Source: Bacteroidaceae bacterium
Lineage (GTDB): Bacteria; Bacteroidota; Bacteroidia; Bacteroidales; Bacteroidaceae
Length of the DNA: 60,556 bases
Assembly (NCBI GenBank): GCA_017646665.1
Contig: JAGCMB010000027.1
Coordinates: 1-60,556, forward strand
Direction of reading: 5' to 3'
Made by a program: the position numbers and the translations under genes. Under the pieces are notes generated by a model, which saw only the letters and a list, made by a program, of their open reading frames with translations, ran no database searches and was not told the origin of the DNA. Below are positions 7,340 through 18,500 of the stretch, piece after piece. The stretch's first letter is position 1; each line of letters starts with the position of its first letter.

Positions 7340-9163
7340 ATGTCACAGACTCCTCGCAAAATCGAGCTCCTTGCTCCGGCAAAGGATTATGAAACAGGCA
7401 TAGCAGCAATTAACCACGGTGCCGATGCTGTGTATATTGGTGCTGCGCGCTTTGGTGCGCGACAGGCAGCCGGCAATTCAGTCGAAGACATTGCCCACTT
7501 GGTAGATTATGCACATATCTTTGGGGTAAAGGTATATGTTACTCTGAACACCATCATTTATGACGAGGAGATTGCTGCCGTTGAAAAGCTTGTGCAGGAG
7601 TTGTATGACGCTGGTGTCGATGCGCTCATTGTGCAAGATATGGGCATTGCAGGAATGAATATTCCGCCCATTCCACTGCATGCAAGCACACAAATGGACA
7701 ACCGCACCGTCGAGAAAGTAAAATTCCTTTCCGATGTTGGTTTTCCACGTGTTGTACTTGCGCGTGAGCTGACACTAGAGCAGATAAAGGAGATACATAC
7801 AGCTGTACCCCAGACCGAGCTCGAAGTATTTGTCCATGGCGCGCTATGCGTAAGTTACAGCGGAAAGTGCTATGCATCGCAACACTGCTACGGTCGCAGT
7901 GCTAATCGTGGTGCTTGTGCACAGTTCTGTAGGTTGGCTTTTGACCTTGTAGATACCGAAGGAAAAGTTGTTGTACGCGACAGGCATCTGCTCTCACTCA
8001 AAGATATGAACCGTTCGGCTTCCATTGAGGATATGCTTGATGCCGGAGTAACATCGTTCAAGATTGAAGGCCGTTTGAAGGACGCTTCGTATGTAAAGAA
8101 CATTACAGCATATTACCGCGAAAAACTTGATGCTGTATTTGCAAGAAGAAAAGAGTTTGAACGCGCTTCGCAGGGCAAGAGTTATCCTCAATTTACTCCG
8201 GCTCCGGAAAAAAGTTTCAACCGTGGCTTTACCGATTATATGCTACACGGTTCAAAAGAGAATATGACCTCCTTCGAAAGCCCCAAATCCAAGGGAGAAT
8301 ATATTGGGCGTGTAAAATTCGTATCGCGTTACTATTTCACCATCATTGGTGGTGATTTCAACAATGGCGATGGAGCCTGCTTTGTTGGTGAGGATGGGAA
8401 ATTACACGGTTTCCGCATAAACAAGGTCGAAGGCAACAGAATCTATCCACAAACAATGCCTCAGATTGAAAGTGGCAACGAGCTTTACCGCAACTATGAC
8501 TGTGATTTTGAACGCCTGCTATCGCGTCCCGACGCACCTCGCCGCATTGCTATATCGTTGCTCTTCAGTGACAGTGCATTCGGATTCTCCTTGCAGGCTG
8601 TTGACGAAAGTGAAGTGGAGCATTGCGTTGAAATACCATTTAAAAAGGAGGTTGCGCGTTCATCGCAACGTGATAACATCATAAACCAACTTGGCAAGTG
8701 GGGCAACACTCCATTTGAGGTTTCCAATGTCGATGTCAAGCTTTCAGACGATTGGTTTGTACCCTCGTCGTTGCTCTCCGAAATGCGTCGCACCCTTTCT
8801 GACCTCATACTGAAGAACAGACGTGCCGGCGTTAAACGCACGGATATGAGATTGAAGGAGAATAATATTGATTATATAACAACAGCTCTGGACTACAAAG
8901 GGAATATCTCCAACAAATTTGCACAACAGTTCTACAAACAGCACAACGTGTGTGATGTGCAGCCGGCTTTTGAACTACAAGGCAAGGAAAATGCAACCGT
9001 AATGTTCTGCAAGCACTGTCTGAAATACAGTCTGGGATGGTGCACAAAAAGCGGTAAGCCATCGCCATATAAAGAGCCATTCTACATAGTGTCGGGCGAC
9101 GGACGCAAATTTCGTCTGGCGTTCGATTGCAAAGAGTGTGTAATGAGAGTGGTTGCTGAATAA
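7340..9163 (+). CDS. U32 family protein, RlhA/YdcP type
   Basis: A 607-residue protein. The N-terminal ~330 residues are a U32 domain (ELLAPAKDYETGIAAINHGA at the start, then HGALCVSYSGKC with the conserved His and Cys, and a Cys-rich CYGRSANRGACAQFC segment). The C-terminal half matches the DUF3656-like extension of E. coli RlhA and ends in paired cysteines (FCKHC, GWC, CKEC). Related U32 proteins hydroxylate RNA bases (RlhA: 23S rRNA C2501; TrhP: tRNA U34) using prephenate and an iron-sulfur cluster. The old name peptidase is probably wrong for this member, though the exact RNA target is inference. A -7 box TAAATTTG lies at 7307-7314. Confidence 0.82.
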   Translation: MSQTPRKIELLAPAKDYETGIAAINHGADAVYIGAARFGARQAAGNSVEDIAHLVDYAHIFGVKVYVTLNTIIYDEEIAAVEKLVQELYDAGVDALIVQDMGIAGMNIPPIPLHASTQMDNRTVEKVKFLSDVGFPRVVLARELTLEQIKEIHTAVPQTELEVFVHGALCVSYSGKCYASQHCYGRSANRGACAQFCRLAFDLVDTEGKVVVRDRHLLSLKDMNRSASIEDMLDAGVTSFKIEGRLKDASYVKNITAYYREKLDAVFARRKEFERASQGKSYPQFTPAPEKSFNRGFTDYMLHGSKENMTSFESPKSKGEYIGRVKFVSRYYFTIIGGDFNNGDGACFVGEDGKLHGFRINKVEGNRIYPQTMPQIESGNELYRNYDCDFERLLSRPDAPRRIAISLLFSDSAFGFSLQAVDESEVEHCVEIPFKKEVARSSQRDNIINQLGKWGNTPFEVSNVDVKLSDDWFVPSSLLSEMRRTLSDLILKNRRAGVKRTDMRLKENNIDYITTALDYKGNISNKFAQQFYKQHNVCDVQPAFELQGKENATVMFCKHCLKYSLGWCTKSGKPSPYKEPFYIVSGDGRKFRLAFDCKECVMRVVAE

Positions 9164-9198
9164 AAAAAAGCCACGCCTTAGGGGAACGACGTGGCTTT
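9162..9198 (-). terminator. Strong minus-strand intrinsic terminator
   Basis: Stem AAAGCCACG/CGTGGCTTT (9198-9190 with 9175-9167) runs on the minus strand into eight T residues. On the plus strand the stem is followed by only CTTTCTG, so the element points leftward and abuts the U32 stop codon. It ends either the addB-like operon or the RNA candidate just upstream. Confidence 0.8.
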
Positions 9199-9290
9199 CT
9201 GTTCCGGGCAAACGCCTTTGCCCGCTGGATACCGACCTTCGCAGGCAGGCGTTTCCATTTTGAATCTATTACTATGAAAAACACATATAT
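9162..9290 (-). ncRNA. Candidate structured non-coding RNA
   Basis: The convergent gap between the U32 and addB-like genes folds far better than needed for a terminator. On the minus strand, 8 bp (9254-9247 with 9217-9210) plus 6 bp (9246-9241 with 9225-9220) form a hairpin around a 15-base loop. One pair is G-U on this strand but a C-A mismatch on the plus strand, which argues for a minus-strand RNA. The terminator with T8 follows. Alternative pairings (CGGGCAAA with TTTGCCCG; GGAAC with GTTCC) overlap both stems and are mutually exclusive with them. The 5' end is uncertain. It could be a 3'-UTR-derived sRNA or a 6S-like RNA; I cannot name a family. Confidence 0.45.
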
Positions 9291-9339
9291 ATAACATTTG
9301 ACAAGGCTGTTTTGTTTGCCTGTTCTGTGTTAAAATATG

Positions 9340-12297
9340 TTATTTTCCACAAATCTCCTTGTAATCACAAAATTCACAACGCTTGCAATCGCTTGTCGGA
9401 GCAAATGGAATGTTTACATCAAATATCTCCGACAACACCTGTTGCAGTCTGCTCATATATTCGTTTTCAATTGAGGTAATATCATCTATTGGAGTTTTGC
9501 TCAAATTTACAACGAATTCATTTCGTGTGGCATTCTCTTTACGATGTACATATAACAATTGTGGCGATATTTTTCTTGCACCTGTCTGTCTTATCTTTTC
9601 TATCCATCTACCGTGTCCGTTCCTGTTGTTCTCAAGTGCATCCTTCAGTGCTATGGAGTACAGAAAGGCTTGCAGACGGTAACCCGAAGACTTTATCTTA
9701 TGAATAAATATATCATCAAGGGTTACATTACCTTCCTGTTTCTCTCCACCGCCGGTTTTATAGTCTGCGACAATAATATTGTCTTGCTTGCAATCTACAC
9801 GGTCAATAGTTCCGCCCAATCTGATTGAAATATCATTCTCTGCGCTTGTAAATCTATAAGGCATTTCTATTTCAACTTCGCTGCCAATGTACCTGAATGG
9901 GGCATAGAGAGCATCCATTTTTACAAGACGTAATAAAAAATGATGCAGCACGCCACGTTTAATGTATTGTTCTCCATTATACACAGGCTTGTTGTCCTTA
10001 AAAAACTCCTTTTTGAAAGCCTTGTCTATGAATTCATAAAGCAAGGCGGGGTTCTTTATATAATACTCCAGGGCTGAGGCTGTTATAAGAGAATTGACAC
10101 CCTTGTCGCTTATCTTTTCATACAAATATTCAGCAGCTTTGTGGAATACTGTACCAAAGTCATTATCCTTGAAATCCTCGTCAACATCCTCCAATGGCTT
10201 TATCTTCATTATGTAGTAATAGAAAAATTTCAAACCACAGTCAATATATTTATTTATTGCCGATGGTGTCAGAATCTTCGCATCGCTACTGTATGTCGTG
10301 TCGAATCTGCTACGCAGAATATCAATCATCTCCTTGGTCTTCTGTTGTGGTTTCAGTTCAAGTGATGATGTTCCTTGTTGTGAACTGAGTGCTATACGTT
10401 CAATATTGTACAATTTACTGCCAATTAGTTGAAGTATGTAACGTGAACACTCGCCTCGTGTCTTGCTGTCAGACGAGCTGTTGTAGACAAGTGTAACATT
10501 CTGTGCACGCTGAAGCAAACGGTAAAGATAGTAGGCATAAATTGAATCGCGATGCTCACTCAATGTCAGTCCAAAGGCACGGTGCAGATTATAAGGAACA
10601 AATGAACCGTCGCTACTATTTTTAGGAAGATTGCCCTCATTGACTCCAAGTAGAATTATGTTCTTGAAATCTAGATTACGGGTTTCAAGCAATCCCATTA
10701 TCTGCAATCCAACAACAGGCTCACCGTGGAATGGCAGTCTTTGTGACGACAACATTCTTATAAGGAGTTTTCCTATTGTAGACTGTTGAAGGTTCAGTTC
10801 GCCGCTTTCCAGCAATTGCACAAGACGTCTACATTGAGTATACACCTTAAGGATTGCCTCCACAAAAAGTTGCTCATACAGCGAACTCTCCTCACCGTTG
10901 TGCTGGCGCTGTGCAATGTCATAAATGAGCTTGCTCAGGCCGATAAGCCACTCTTTGTTGTCGGTTGTGCGTGTAAATACCGACGCGAGGAATTCATCTG
11001 GTGACAGAATCTCTTTGCTTGGAAAGAAAATCTTTTCGCGAAGCAGTTTGTTGCGCAATTCACGGCTGTTTTCGCTGCCTTGTATCACATAGGGATGTTT
11101 GAGTACACTGCTTACGTGTGACAGCGTGAAGGCTTCCTGCTTTTCGCTCCATCCACGTATCTGCAAATCAACAAGTTGTTTCACAAGCCCGAATATAGGA
11201 GTGTGCGTTATTGGGAAACCCATTGTCACATTCATCTGCCTGATAGGGTGGCCGTTGGCTTCTTCGGGTATAGCGTGTAAGGTGGCTTCGAGCATCGTTT
11301 CGTCACAAAGCACAATCGCCGTTTCTATCTCATTTTCTGTCAAGTTATCGTTCAACCATGTTGAAACATACCTCACAGCACTGCTGTTATTGACTGTTTC
11401 AACGACTGTTATCTTTTTGTCTGTCTTGAGATTATTGAAATATGTCTTGTCAAAAGCACCCGGGAATTTTGCAATATTACGGTTCATAAACAACCCAGCC
11501 TCGTGTTTTGTGTCTTCGGGTGTGCCTGTGTAATAGTTGTCATAGTCCCAATAAAATAGGGCTTTTCCCTGTTTGTTTATGTAGTCGAACAGGCGTATTT
11601 CAACCTCGTTCAAAGCATTGAAGCCGACAAAAATATATTTGTCATAATCCAATACGATATTGTCGCTGTTTTCAATGACATCGCGGTAGAGCATTCCTTC
11701 GTATGCAACACCGGCACTACGCAGTGAAGACTTGAAATTTTCATAAACGGTGTATAGGCGTTCCCAGATTTCCTGAAAATTATTTTTTATATCGCTTTCA
11801 ATCTCCGGCTTAAAATTGTTGAAGAACTTTCCTATAAGCTCGGCCTGTTTAGAGTCAAGAGTATTTCTTGCGGTTCCTATTTCGCGCAAATCCTTTATGT
11901 TTGAAAACAGTTGTTTGGCATCTACAAGGTGTTTGTCTACATCGTCAAAATCCTTTATCAACATTTCGCCCCAATAATAGAAACTGTCAAGCGATTCGAC
12001 ACTTTTCTCATAATCGGTGTCGCTTTCGCCATTGCGTCTTGGACGAATATATTCCTTGTATAATTTGCTTACAAGCAGGATTGGGTCACCAATGGCAAGG
12101 GAACTGCTTTGCTGGAACAGTTCATCAATGGTCATATATCTCGGGCTCCACATTGGGGCATTGTTACTGCTCTCGAGCAGGTAGCGGTTGAAGAACAACC
12201 CTGCACGTTTATTGGGAAATACAACTGCAACATCTTCGAGATGTCCATTGAATCTCTTGTATACGTCGTTTGCAACGAGTTTTAGAAATGGTGTCAT
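9340..12297 (-). CDS. addB: AddB-like PD-(D/E)XK nuclease/inactive helicase
   Basis: A 985-residue protein of the AddB/RexB class. It begins with a degenerate helicase-like region (VVFPNKRAGLFFNRYL replaces a true Walker A) and ends in a RecB-type nuclease (ADYKTGGG). The C-terminus has the iron-sulfur staple Cys974-x2-Cys977-x5-Cys983, with its upstream partner Cys in YIDCGLKFFYYY. With the AddA-like helicase it should resect double-strand ends for recombination. ATG 12297 is chosen because the region from there (MTPFLKLVANDVY) starts the conserved domain; the longer reading from 12336 lies in the upstream gene. It starts 3 bases after the addA-like stop, so the two are co-translated. Confidence 0.87.
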   Translation of the reverse strand: MTPFLKLVANDVYKRFNGHLEDVAVVFPNKRAGLFFNRYLLESSNNAPMWSPRYMTIDELFQQSSSLAIGDPILLVSKLYKEYIRPRRNGESDTDYEKSVESLDSFYYWGEMLIKDFDDVDKHLVDAKQLFSNIKDLREIGTARNTLDSKQAELIGKFFNNFKPEIESDIKNNFQEIWERLYTVYENFKSSLRSAGVAYEGMLYRDVIENSDNIVLDYDKYIFVGFNALNEVEIRLFDYINKQGKALFYWDYDNYYTGTPEDTKHEAGLFMNRNIAKFPGAFDKTYFNNLKTDKKITVVETVNNSSAVRYVSTWLNDNLTENEIETAIVLCDETMLEATLHAIPEEANGHPIRQMNVTMGFPITHTPIFGLVKQLVDLQIRGWSEKQEAFTLSHVSSVLKHPYVIQGSENSRELRNKLLREKIFFPSKEILSPDEFLASVFTRTTDNKEWLIGLSKLIYDIAQRQHNGEESSLYEQLFVEAILKVYTQCRRLVQLLESGELNLQQSTIGKLLIRMLSSQRLPFHGEPVVGLQIMGLLETRNLDFKNIILLGVNEGNLPKNSSDGSFVPYNLHRAFGLTLSEHRDSIYAYYLYRLLQRAQNVTLVYNSSSDSKTRGECSRYILQLIGSKLYNIERIALSSQQGTSSLELKPQQKTKEMIDILRSRFDTTYSSDAKILTPSAINKYIDCGLKFFYYYIMKIKPLEDVDEDFKDNDFGTVFHKAAEYLYEKISDKGVNSLITASALEYYIKNPALLYEFIDKAFKKEFFKDNKPVYNGEQYIKRGVLHHFLLRLVKMDALYAPFRYIGSEVEIEMPYRFTSAENDISIRLGGTIDRVDCKQDNIIVADYKTGGGEKQEGNVTLDDIFIHKIKSSGYRLQAFLYSIALKDALENNRNGHGRWIEKIRQTGARKISPQLLYVHRKENATRNEFVVNLSKTPIDDITSIENEYMSRLQQVLSEIFDVNIPFAPTSDCKRCEFCDYKEICGK

Positions 12298-12299
12298 AT

Positions 12300-15200
12300 T
12301 TATATCTCCTTTATTTCGTTCTTGTATCCATACCATAGATAGCCTTTGACGTCTTTGTAGCCGATTTTCCTGAGCAGATCCATATAAAGCCTTACTTGCT
12401 CAATATGTTCTTCTCTTTCGCGTGCGAATTTATAGTCAACGACAATGGCTGTGTCACCCTTTATCATCACCCTGTCCGGCCTGCGGCTGTTCTCCTCGCC
12501 ATCGGCAACAAGAATGGAGCGTTCGTTGAAAAGTTTGTATGTCCCATTGAACCAACTTTCGGCTTTTGGATTGTCAAGGGCACGTATCAGGATATTCTTT
12601 GCGCTATTGTACTCCTCCTCAGTTGCAATAAGGCCTTTAAGAACCAGAGTCTTTTCCAACGCCTTATCAATGTCAGACTTCTTTTCTATATTCGATAGAA
12701 GAAAGTGCATCAGCTCACCTTTTGCTATGTTCTCCTGCTGTTTCTGCTCCGTTTTGTCTGTTGCAAGAAAACGTGCAAGTTCGCGCGATTGGCGGAATTC
12801 TATTCTGCTGTCATAGTAACAGAACGGCATATTAAGGATACGCGGTTTCTCTTCAAATGGGTTGTCGGCCTTTTCCTCGCCTTTTTCACACTCTACATTC
12901 TTGCTATGCACAATACTTCCATAGCGTAATACGTTTTCTTTCGCATCGTAAACACTGCCCTCTAGATTGAAGTTCGGTATAACTGCATTCAATAGTTCCG
13001 ACACGCTGTTTCCCTTGTTCGAGACTTTGTCACTGAACATTATAAGATTGCTCTTGGCACGTGTCGTCGCTACGTAAAGTATGTTCAGATTGTCAACGAT
13101 TTGGTACAGATATTCTTTGTTGTAATCTTTCTTGTATATTGATATAGCCATTTCCTGCTTGCTGTTCACAGGTAGCAGACTTATGTTGTTGTAGGGTGCG
13201 ACATTGGGTTTACACCAAAGGATGTTACGGCCGTCACCTGTGAGTTTCCAATCGCAGAAAGGAATGATTACCGTGTGGAATTCCAGACCTTTTGATTTGT
13301 GTATTGTCATTATGCGCACACTGTTTATGCTTTCGGCCGGAATACATTTATCTTTAAGACTTTCGTCCCAGGCTTCAAGAAATTTATTGATGTCGGCGTG
13401 ACGGGTGTTGATGTATTGCGATGCGTAATCAAGGAATGAGTATATGTAGGCGTCTTCATCGTTTTGGCTGCCGACATTAAGCAGGGCAAAAAGCTGCTCG
13501 ATGAGTTCATATACCGGCAAACCCTTCAGACGTTCTAATTCGTTGTGCAACTTGGATGGCAGTAGGGTGGTGATGTCAATATTCCCGGTGTAACAGTTGG
13601 CAACATCTTCTTTTCCATCAGCAGTTACTCTATTGTATAGATTGATTAAATTCAGAATATTGACTTTATCCTCGGGCGTTGCAATGTATCGCAATGCGGC
13701 AATTACCAATTTAACGGTTTGTGACGAGGATAGCTTGTATGCTTCATCGGAAACAATCTTCAAACCGGGGAAATTCTTATTGAACGCGTCTACAACAAGC
13801 TCCATTTTTGTAACTTTTGAACGCAATAATATTGCAATGTCACGTGGGGCGATATTCTCTTCATATAGCAGACGACGAAGGGTCTTCATCAATTCTTGCA
13901 CAGCAATTTCATTGAAGTTCTCTCCTTCGTTTCCTTTGGTAAGGATTCGGACTTCGGTATATCCTTCCCAGGGTTTATCACTTTTCCCCGGTTTTGGTTG
14001 CGGTATTGCTTGCTCAACATCCTCATAGGCTGCCTTTATATCTTTTATTCCTTCACTGCCTACAAACTCTTCATACTTTGATGCTATACTGTCAATTGCA
14101 GCGCGATAAAGTGCATTGTTGAAAGCCACAATACGACGATCGCTTCGATAATTGGTTGATTTATAAGTTTTACCATCGATTTTGACATCTTGGCTTGCAA
14201 ACGTTGTCTGGTCACGTCTGAACTGTGAACCGATATTATTCATAATATTCCAGTCACTGTTACGCCAACGGTATATAGACTGCTTGACATCGCCAACTAT
14301 AAGGTTGAAATTTCCGCGTGCCAGCACCTCTTCAAGAAGAACTTTAAAACAGGTCCATTGCAATTGCGAAGTGTCCTGGAATTCATCAATGAAAATATGG
14401 TTGATTTCAGTTCCGATTTTTTCAAAGATGAAAGTGGCACTCTTGTCTATCATTGCACTAAGAAGATGTGTCGTTTCGGCAAGCATAAAACGGTTCTCAC
14501 GACTATTCTCCTCCTTTAAGGTCGCCGCGATATTGTTGAGCATAGCCAACTGATGGTAGTGTTCAAGCGACAGGGTGCAGTTTACCATTCTCTCATATAA
14601 AGGAATACTGTTCTTTATAAGGTCAGCTATTTCCTCCACGTGAGGACAAGTAGATGATATCTGTGATGGGTTTTCTGCCAAAGCCGCGCGTGTGGGTGTG
14701 ATATTCACGATGTCGCCGTTGCGCATCTTTTCAAATATACCCCAAATACCCTTTTCACCATATTTGAAGTCGCGACTGGTAAATCCGTCAGCCAGTTCAA
14801 AAAAACGGGTTCCTATGTTTTCTGCAGTTGTCTTGATCTCCTTTTTTAATGCTGTAATCTCTTTGTAGAATGTTTTCAGCGCCAGACCATTGTCACGCTC
14901 CATCTCCTCACGCAACTTTTCCCCACGTTGCTGATACTCTTCACTGAGTATATTCTTGGCAAAGTCTTTTATCTCTTTATCCACCTTCCATCTCTCACCA
15001 CTGCTCATTTTGTCTTCGATATAATTCACGACTTGTGATATTTGTGGTGTTTCGGGTTCAAGCCTCTTTATGTATGTATCAACAGCATTGTTCAGCAACT
15101 CTTCACCATCAAGGGAAATCTCCATATCGCCATTGAGATCGAGCTCTTTGGCTAGGCTACGCAAAACAGACTGAAAAAAAGCATCGATGGTCTGTATGCG

Positions 15201-15518
15201 GAAGTGACCGTAATCATGAAGTATGTATTCAAGAGCTTCACCGGCTCTCTTTCTGATTATATCATCGTTGTATTCAGGAAGTTGCTGCCTGATTTTTTCT
15301 GTATAATCGGCAGCACTCTTCAGTCCGTTCGCAACACCGTATAGCTTTCCAAGAATACGCTCCTTCATTTCTGCTGTCGCCTTGTTTGTAAAGGTTACAG
15401 CAAGAATATTGCGGTACGACTTCGGATTGGAAATCAACAACTTTATATATTCAAGAGCCAAAGTAAAGGTTTTTCCCGAACCGGCTGAAGCTCTATATAT
15501 TTTAAGGTTTTCACTCAT
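12300..15518 (-). CDS. addA: AddA-like UvrD/Rep helicase-nuclease
   Basis: A 1072-residue SF1A helicase. Motif I ASAGSGKTFT lies at 10-19 and motif II is IDEFQDTSQLQW. Motif III region is VGDVKQSIYRWRNSD, motif IV NYRSDRRIV, motif V MTIHKSKGLEF and motif VI YVATTRAKS. The C-terminus has a RecB-family nuclease motif (VVDYKFARE) with a Gln-x3-Tyr helix (EQVRLYMDLL). This is the AddA/RecB architecture: a 3'-5' motor and nuclease of the end-resection complex. It follows sbcC by 9 bases and precedes the addB-like gene, so the four genes form one operon. Bacteroidota AddA/AddB are divergent from the Bacillus proteins; the symbol rests on architecture and pairing. Confidence 0.87.
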   Translation of the reverse strand: MSENLKIYRASAGSGKTFTLALEYIKLLISNPKSYRNILAVTFTNKATAEMKERILGKLYGVANGLKSAADYTEKIRQQLPEYNDDIIRKRAGEALEYILHDYGHFRIQTIDAFFQSVLRSLAKELDLNGDMEISLDGEELLNNAVDTYIKRLEPETPQISQVVNYIEDKMSSGERWKVDKEIKDFAKNILSEEYQQRGEKLREEMERDNGLALKTFYKEITALKKEIKTTAENIGTRFFELADGFTSRDFKYGEKGIWGIFEKMRNGDIVNITPTRAALAENPSQISSTCPHVEEIADLIKNSIPLYERMVNCTLSLEHYHQLAMLNNIAATLKEENSRENRFMLAETTHLLSAMIDKSATFIFEKIGTEINHIFIDEFQDTSQLQWTCFKVLLEEVLARGNFNLIVGDVKQSIYRWRNSDWNIMNNIGSQFRRDQTTFASQDVKIDGKTYKSTNYRSDRRIVAFNNALYRAAIDSIASKYEEFVGSEGIKDIKAAYEDVEQAIPQPKPGKSDKPWEGYTEVRILTKGNEGENFNEIAVQELMKTLRRLLYEENIAPRDIAILLRSKVTKMELVVDAFNKNFPGLKIVSDEAYKLSSSQTVKLVIAALRYIATPEDKVNILNLINLYNRVTADGKEDVANCYTGNIDITTLLPSKLHNELERLKGLPVYELIEQLFALLNVGSQNDEDAYIYSFLDYASQYINTRHADINKFLEAWDESLKDKCIPAESINSVRIMTIHKSKGLEFHTVIIPFCDWKLTGDGRNILWCKPNVAPYNNISLLPVNSKQEMAISIYKKDYNKEYLYQIVDNLNILYVATTRAKSNLIMFSDKVSNKGNSVSELLNAVIPNFNLEGSVYDAKENVLRYGSIVHSKNVECEKGEEKADNPFEEKPRILNMPFCYYDSRIEFRQSRELARFLATDKTEQKQQENIAKGELMHFLLSNIEKKSDIDKALEKTLVLKGLIATEEEYNSAKNILIRALDNPKAESWFNGTYKLFNERSILVADGEENSRRPDRVMIKGDTAIVVDYKFAREREEHIEQVRLYMDLLRKIGYKDVKGYLWYGYKNEIKEI

Positions 15519-15527
15519 ATCGTTTTA

Positions 15528-18500
15528 CTATTTACGATTTTCAATTATCTCAATCTTGCTTTTGCCTGGCGATACTTTCTTTACATTGACCTTCACCGGT
15601 ATCTGTTCCAACATCTCAGAGAGATGGGATATGACACCGATTTTTCGGCCACGGCTCTGCAATTTTTCCAGTACCATCAATGCTGTCTGTAATGTATCCT
15701 TGTCCAGAGCACCGAATCCTTCATCAATAAATAGGGATTCTATGCTCATATAGCTTGATGAAAGAGAGGAGAGTGCCAATGACAATGCCAACGATACTAT
15801 GAATGTTTCACCGCCCGAAAGGGTGTGTGCCGAACGGCTTTCCGACATCATATCAAGGTCAATGACCTTGATTCCCAAGTTGTCATCGGCTATTCTGGCC
15901 AATCTGTATCGTTTTGTCATTTCTGCCAGATGCACATTTGCGACATCAAGCAGAATATCCAGTGTATATCCCTGCGCCAATTTCATAAGCGCAGTTCCAT
16001 TGGACGAACCGAACATATTGCAAAGAGTACTCCAATGTGACATCTGCAACATCTTCTCTTCATACTCCTTACTGTACTTTTTGAATTCTGCACGATTTTT
16101 CTCATCTTTGAGCAATTGGGCATTTATTCGTATTATTTGCTCATTCGTATCCTGCACACATTTTTCAATTGATGCAATTTCATTCTGTATGAAGGTTGCA
16201 TCCTCGCTTTCAAGAGGCTTGATTGTTGCATTGTGATGTTCCTTGAGGTTCTGCGTGCGTTCCCGAAGGGTTGCCTCTGCTGCCGTAACGTTCTTTTCAA
16301 GAGAGTCTATCTCTGCACGCATTGCTGCGATTGACGCGTGTTCTATTGTCAAAAGTTCGTCAAGTTTTGTCATTTTCAGACAATCCTTGCGTGCAGCGAG
16401 GTAGGTGTTGACTATTTGGGTTTGAGTCGTAATCCTTGTCGAGATTTCAACCGACAGCTTTGCCTTTCCTGAAATTCCCCCCTTCAACCTGTTAAGTTCA
16501 ACATCTATCTTGCTTTTGTTCTCTGTTGCGGATACAAAGGCTTTGTTTATATCGGCTATCGCCTTGTTGTAATATTGCAGGAGAGCATCGGCCGACTCCC
16601 ATTTGCCCAAAAGCGAAAGCAGTTTATCTTTCTGGCTGTCAATTTCTGTTTTCAACAGCTGATTTTTTTCTCTCTTGCTGTTTAGGCTGTTATCAATTTC
16701 GTCAAGACGATTTTGAGAATTCTGAAGTTTGTTCGTTATAAGGGCCTGCTCATTGCCAATTGCTGTGAGTCGCTCTTTGTAACTGTTCCACCTTGTAAAT
16801 AGCCCGTTGAGTTCTGACACAACATTTTCGCCATCAAGCAGTTCGTTGGCATTGTCAACGCCGGCAAGAAAATCAATGTTGGCCTTTTTGTATTGAACAA
16901 TAGCTTTTTCGTGCTGTTCGATAGCAACGCGTAATGTATCAATCTCGTTTTTGCTGTCCGAGAATGATTTTTCCAGATGTTCAATAAGCAAACGGTTGTC
17001 CGCTTTTGCCTTTTCCAACTGTTTCTCTTCGAGTAGATTGGCTGCAATCTCTACGACCTCGTGGTGCCTGCTGCCACATACCGGACAAGGTTCTCCATCG
17101 ACAAGCCTTTTGCGCAAAACGGCAATTTCGCTCGACATTGTCTGCTTGAGCAATTCTTCACTTTGGCGTGCAGAAACAAGTTGTTCCTCATAACCGGAGT
17201 AGAGTTTCATTGCTTGTGCAAGGGTAGTTTTCTTGCTTTGCATCGACATGTTCTCATTGCCGATGAATTTTATGTTTGCAATGATACTCGGTATCATCGG
17301 TATCGTTTCAGAATAGGCCGAATGGTTTTCAATCCACTTGCTTTTTTCTTCCGATTCATTAGAGAGTACGGTTGATTCGTTTTTGCACGAGGAGATGTAA
17401 TTTACAATTTTCTCACGCTCCTTATGCAAAGTTCCAATCTCAGTGTTCTGCTCTTCATATCTTTTTAGATCATTGGACAACTGCTTTTCCAATTGTACGG
17501 CCTCGGTTATTCGAGGCTGAGCATTCAGATATTCTGCATTTATCTTTTCCTGCTCGTTTGAAACAGATTCAACAACGCTGCAAATTTTGCCATAATCGGC
17601 ATTATAGCCCTCTAATTGCTTTTCGAGTATTGCCAATTCAGAATTGTTGTCGGCGCTTTGCTTTTCAAGACTACGCAACGACATATAATCGTCACGAATT
17701 TCCTGCACACTGTCTATCTGTTTCAGTCTTTCAGCAACAGGCTCTGCTTCATGTAATTTTTCTTTTGCTGATTCGAGCAGTCTGTCGGCCTGACGAATCT
17801 GTTCGTTAAGCGCGTTGAAACGTATCAGCCAATCGTTCTTTCCTTTTAACAGTTCCTGTCTGTGCCTGTTCTCGTCAAGGTTTCCAAGAAGTTCCTGTTT
17901 CCTTTCACTCAATTCCGTTAGTTCTTCGTCGCTCAAAAGTTGCAGTGACTGACGTTTGGCTTCTATAAGCTCAACATCTTTCTTAACCTCCTGTGTCCTG
18001 GAGTATATACTTGCTGAAATTCGGCTGTATATTCCTGTATCGGTCAATTTCTCGAGCATCTGCGCCTTTTCATTCTCCTCGGCTTTTATGAATGCCGAAA
18101 AATTTCCCTGTGCAAGCAGGACCGCGCGAGTGAATTGTTCATATTCAAGACCGACAAGACGGGGGATTTCTGTCTTTGCTTCGTTTGCTGAAAGTTTTTT
18201 GTGTGTTCCTGTTGTCAGGTTGGTGAGGTCTTGTGTAGCTGCCGACAAATTTCCTGTCGGACTATTATGTACTCTTGAAACGCTCCAACGTGCACGATAG
18301 TCATTTCCATCAACTGCAAGGAAGTCTACTTCGGCATATCCTTTGTGCTTTCCTCGTTGAAGTATAGTCCTCACGTCGCTTTCGCTCACTGTTGACGCGC
18401 CTGTGCCTTCAACCTTTGTACCCCTCTTTACATTCTCAAGGCGAGGTGAGCGTTTGTAAAGAGCTATACACATCGCATCGAGTATGGTGGTCTTGCCGGC

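Noticed and set aside
17372-17809. 145-codon frame antisense to sbcC
   Set aside because: It is a shadow of the sbcC coiled coil; no start signal or conserved motif.
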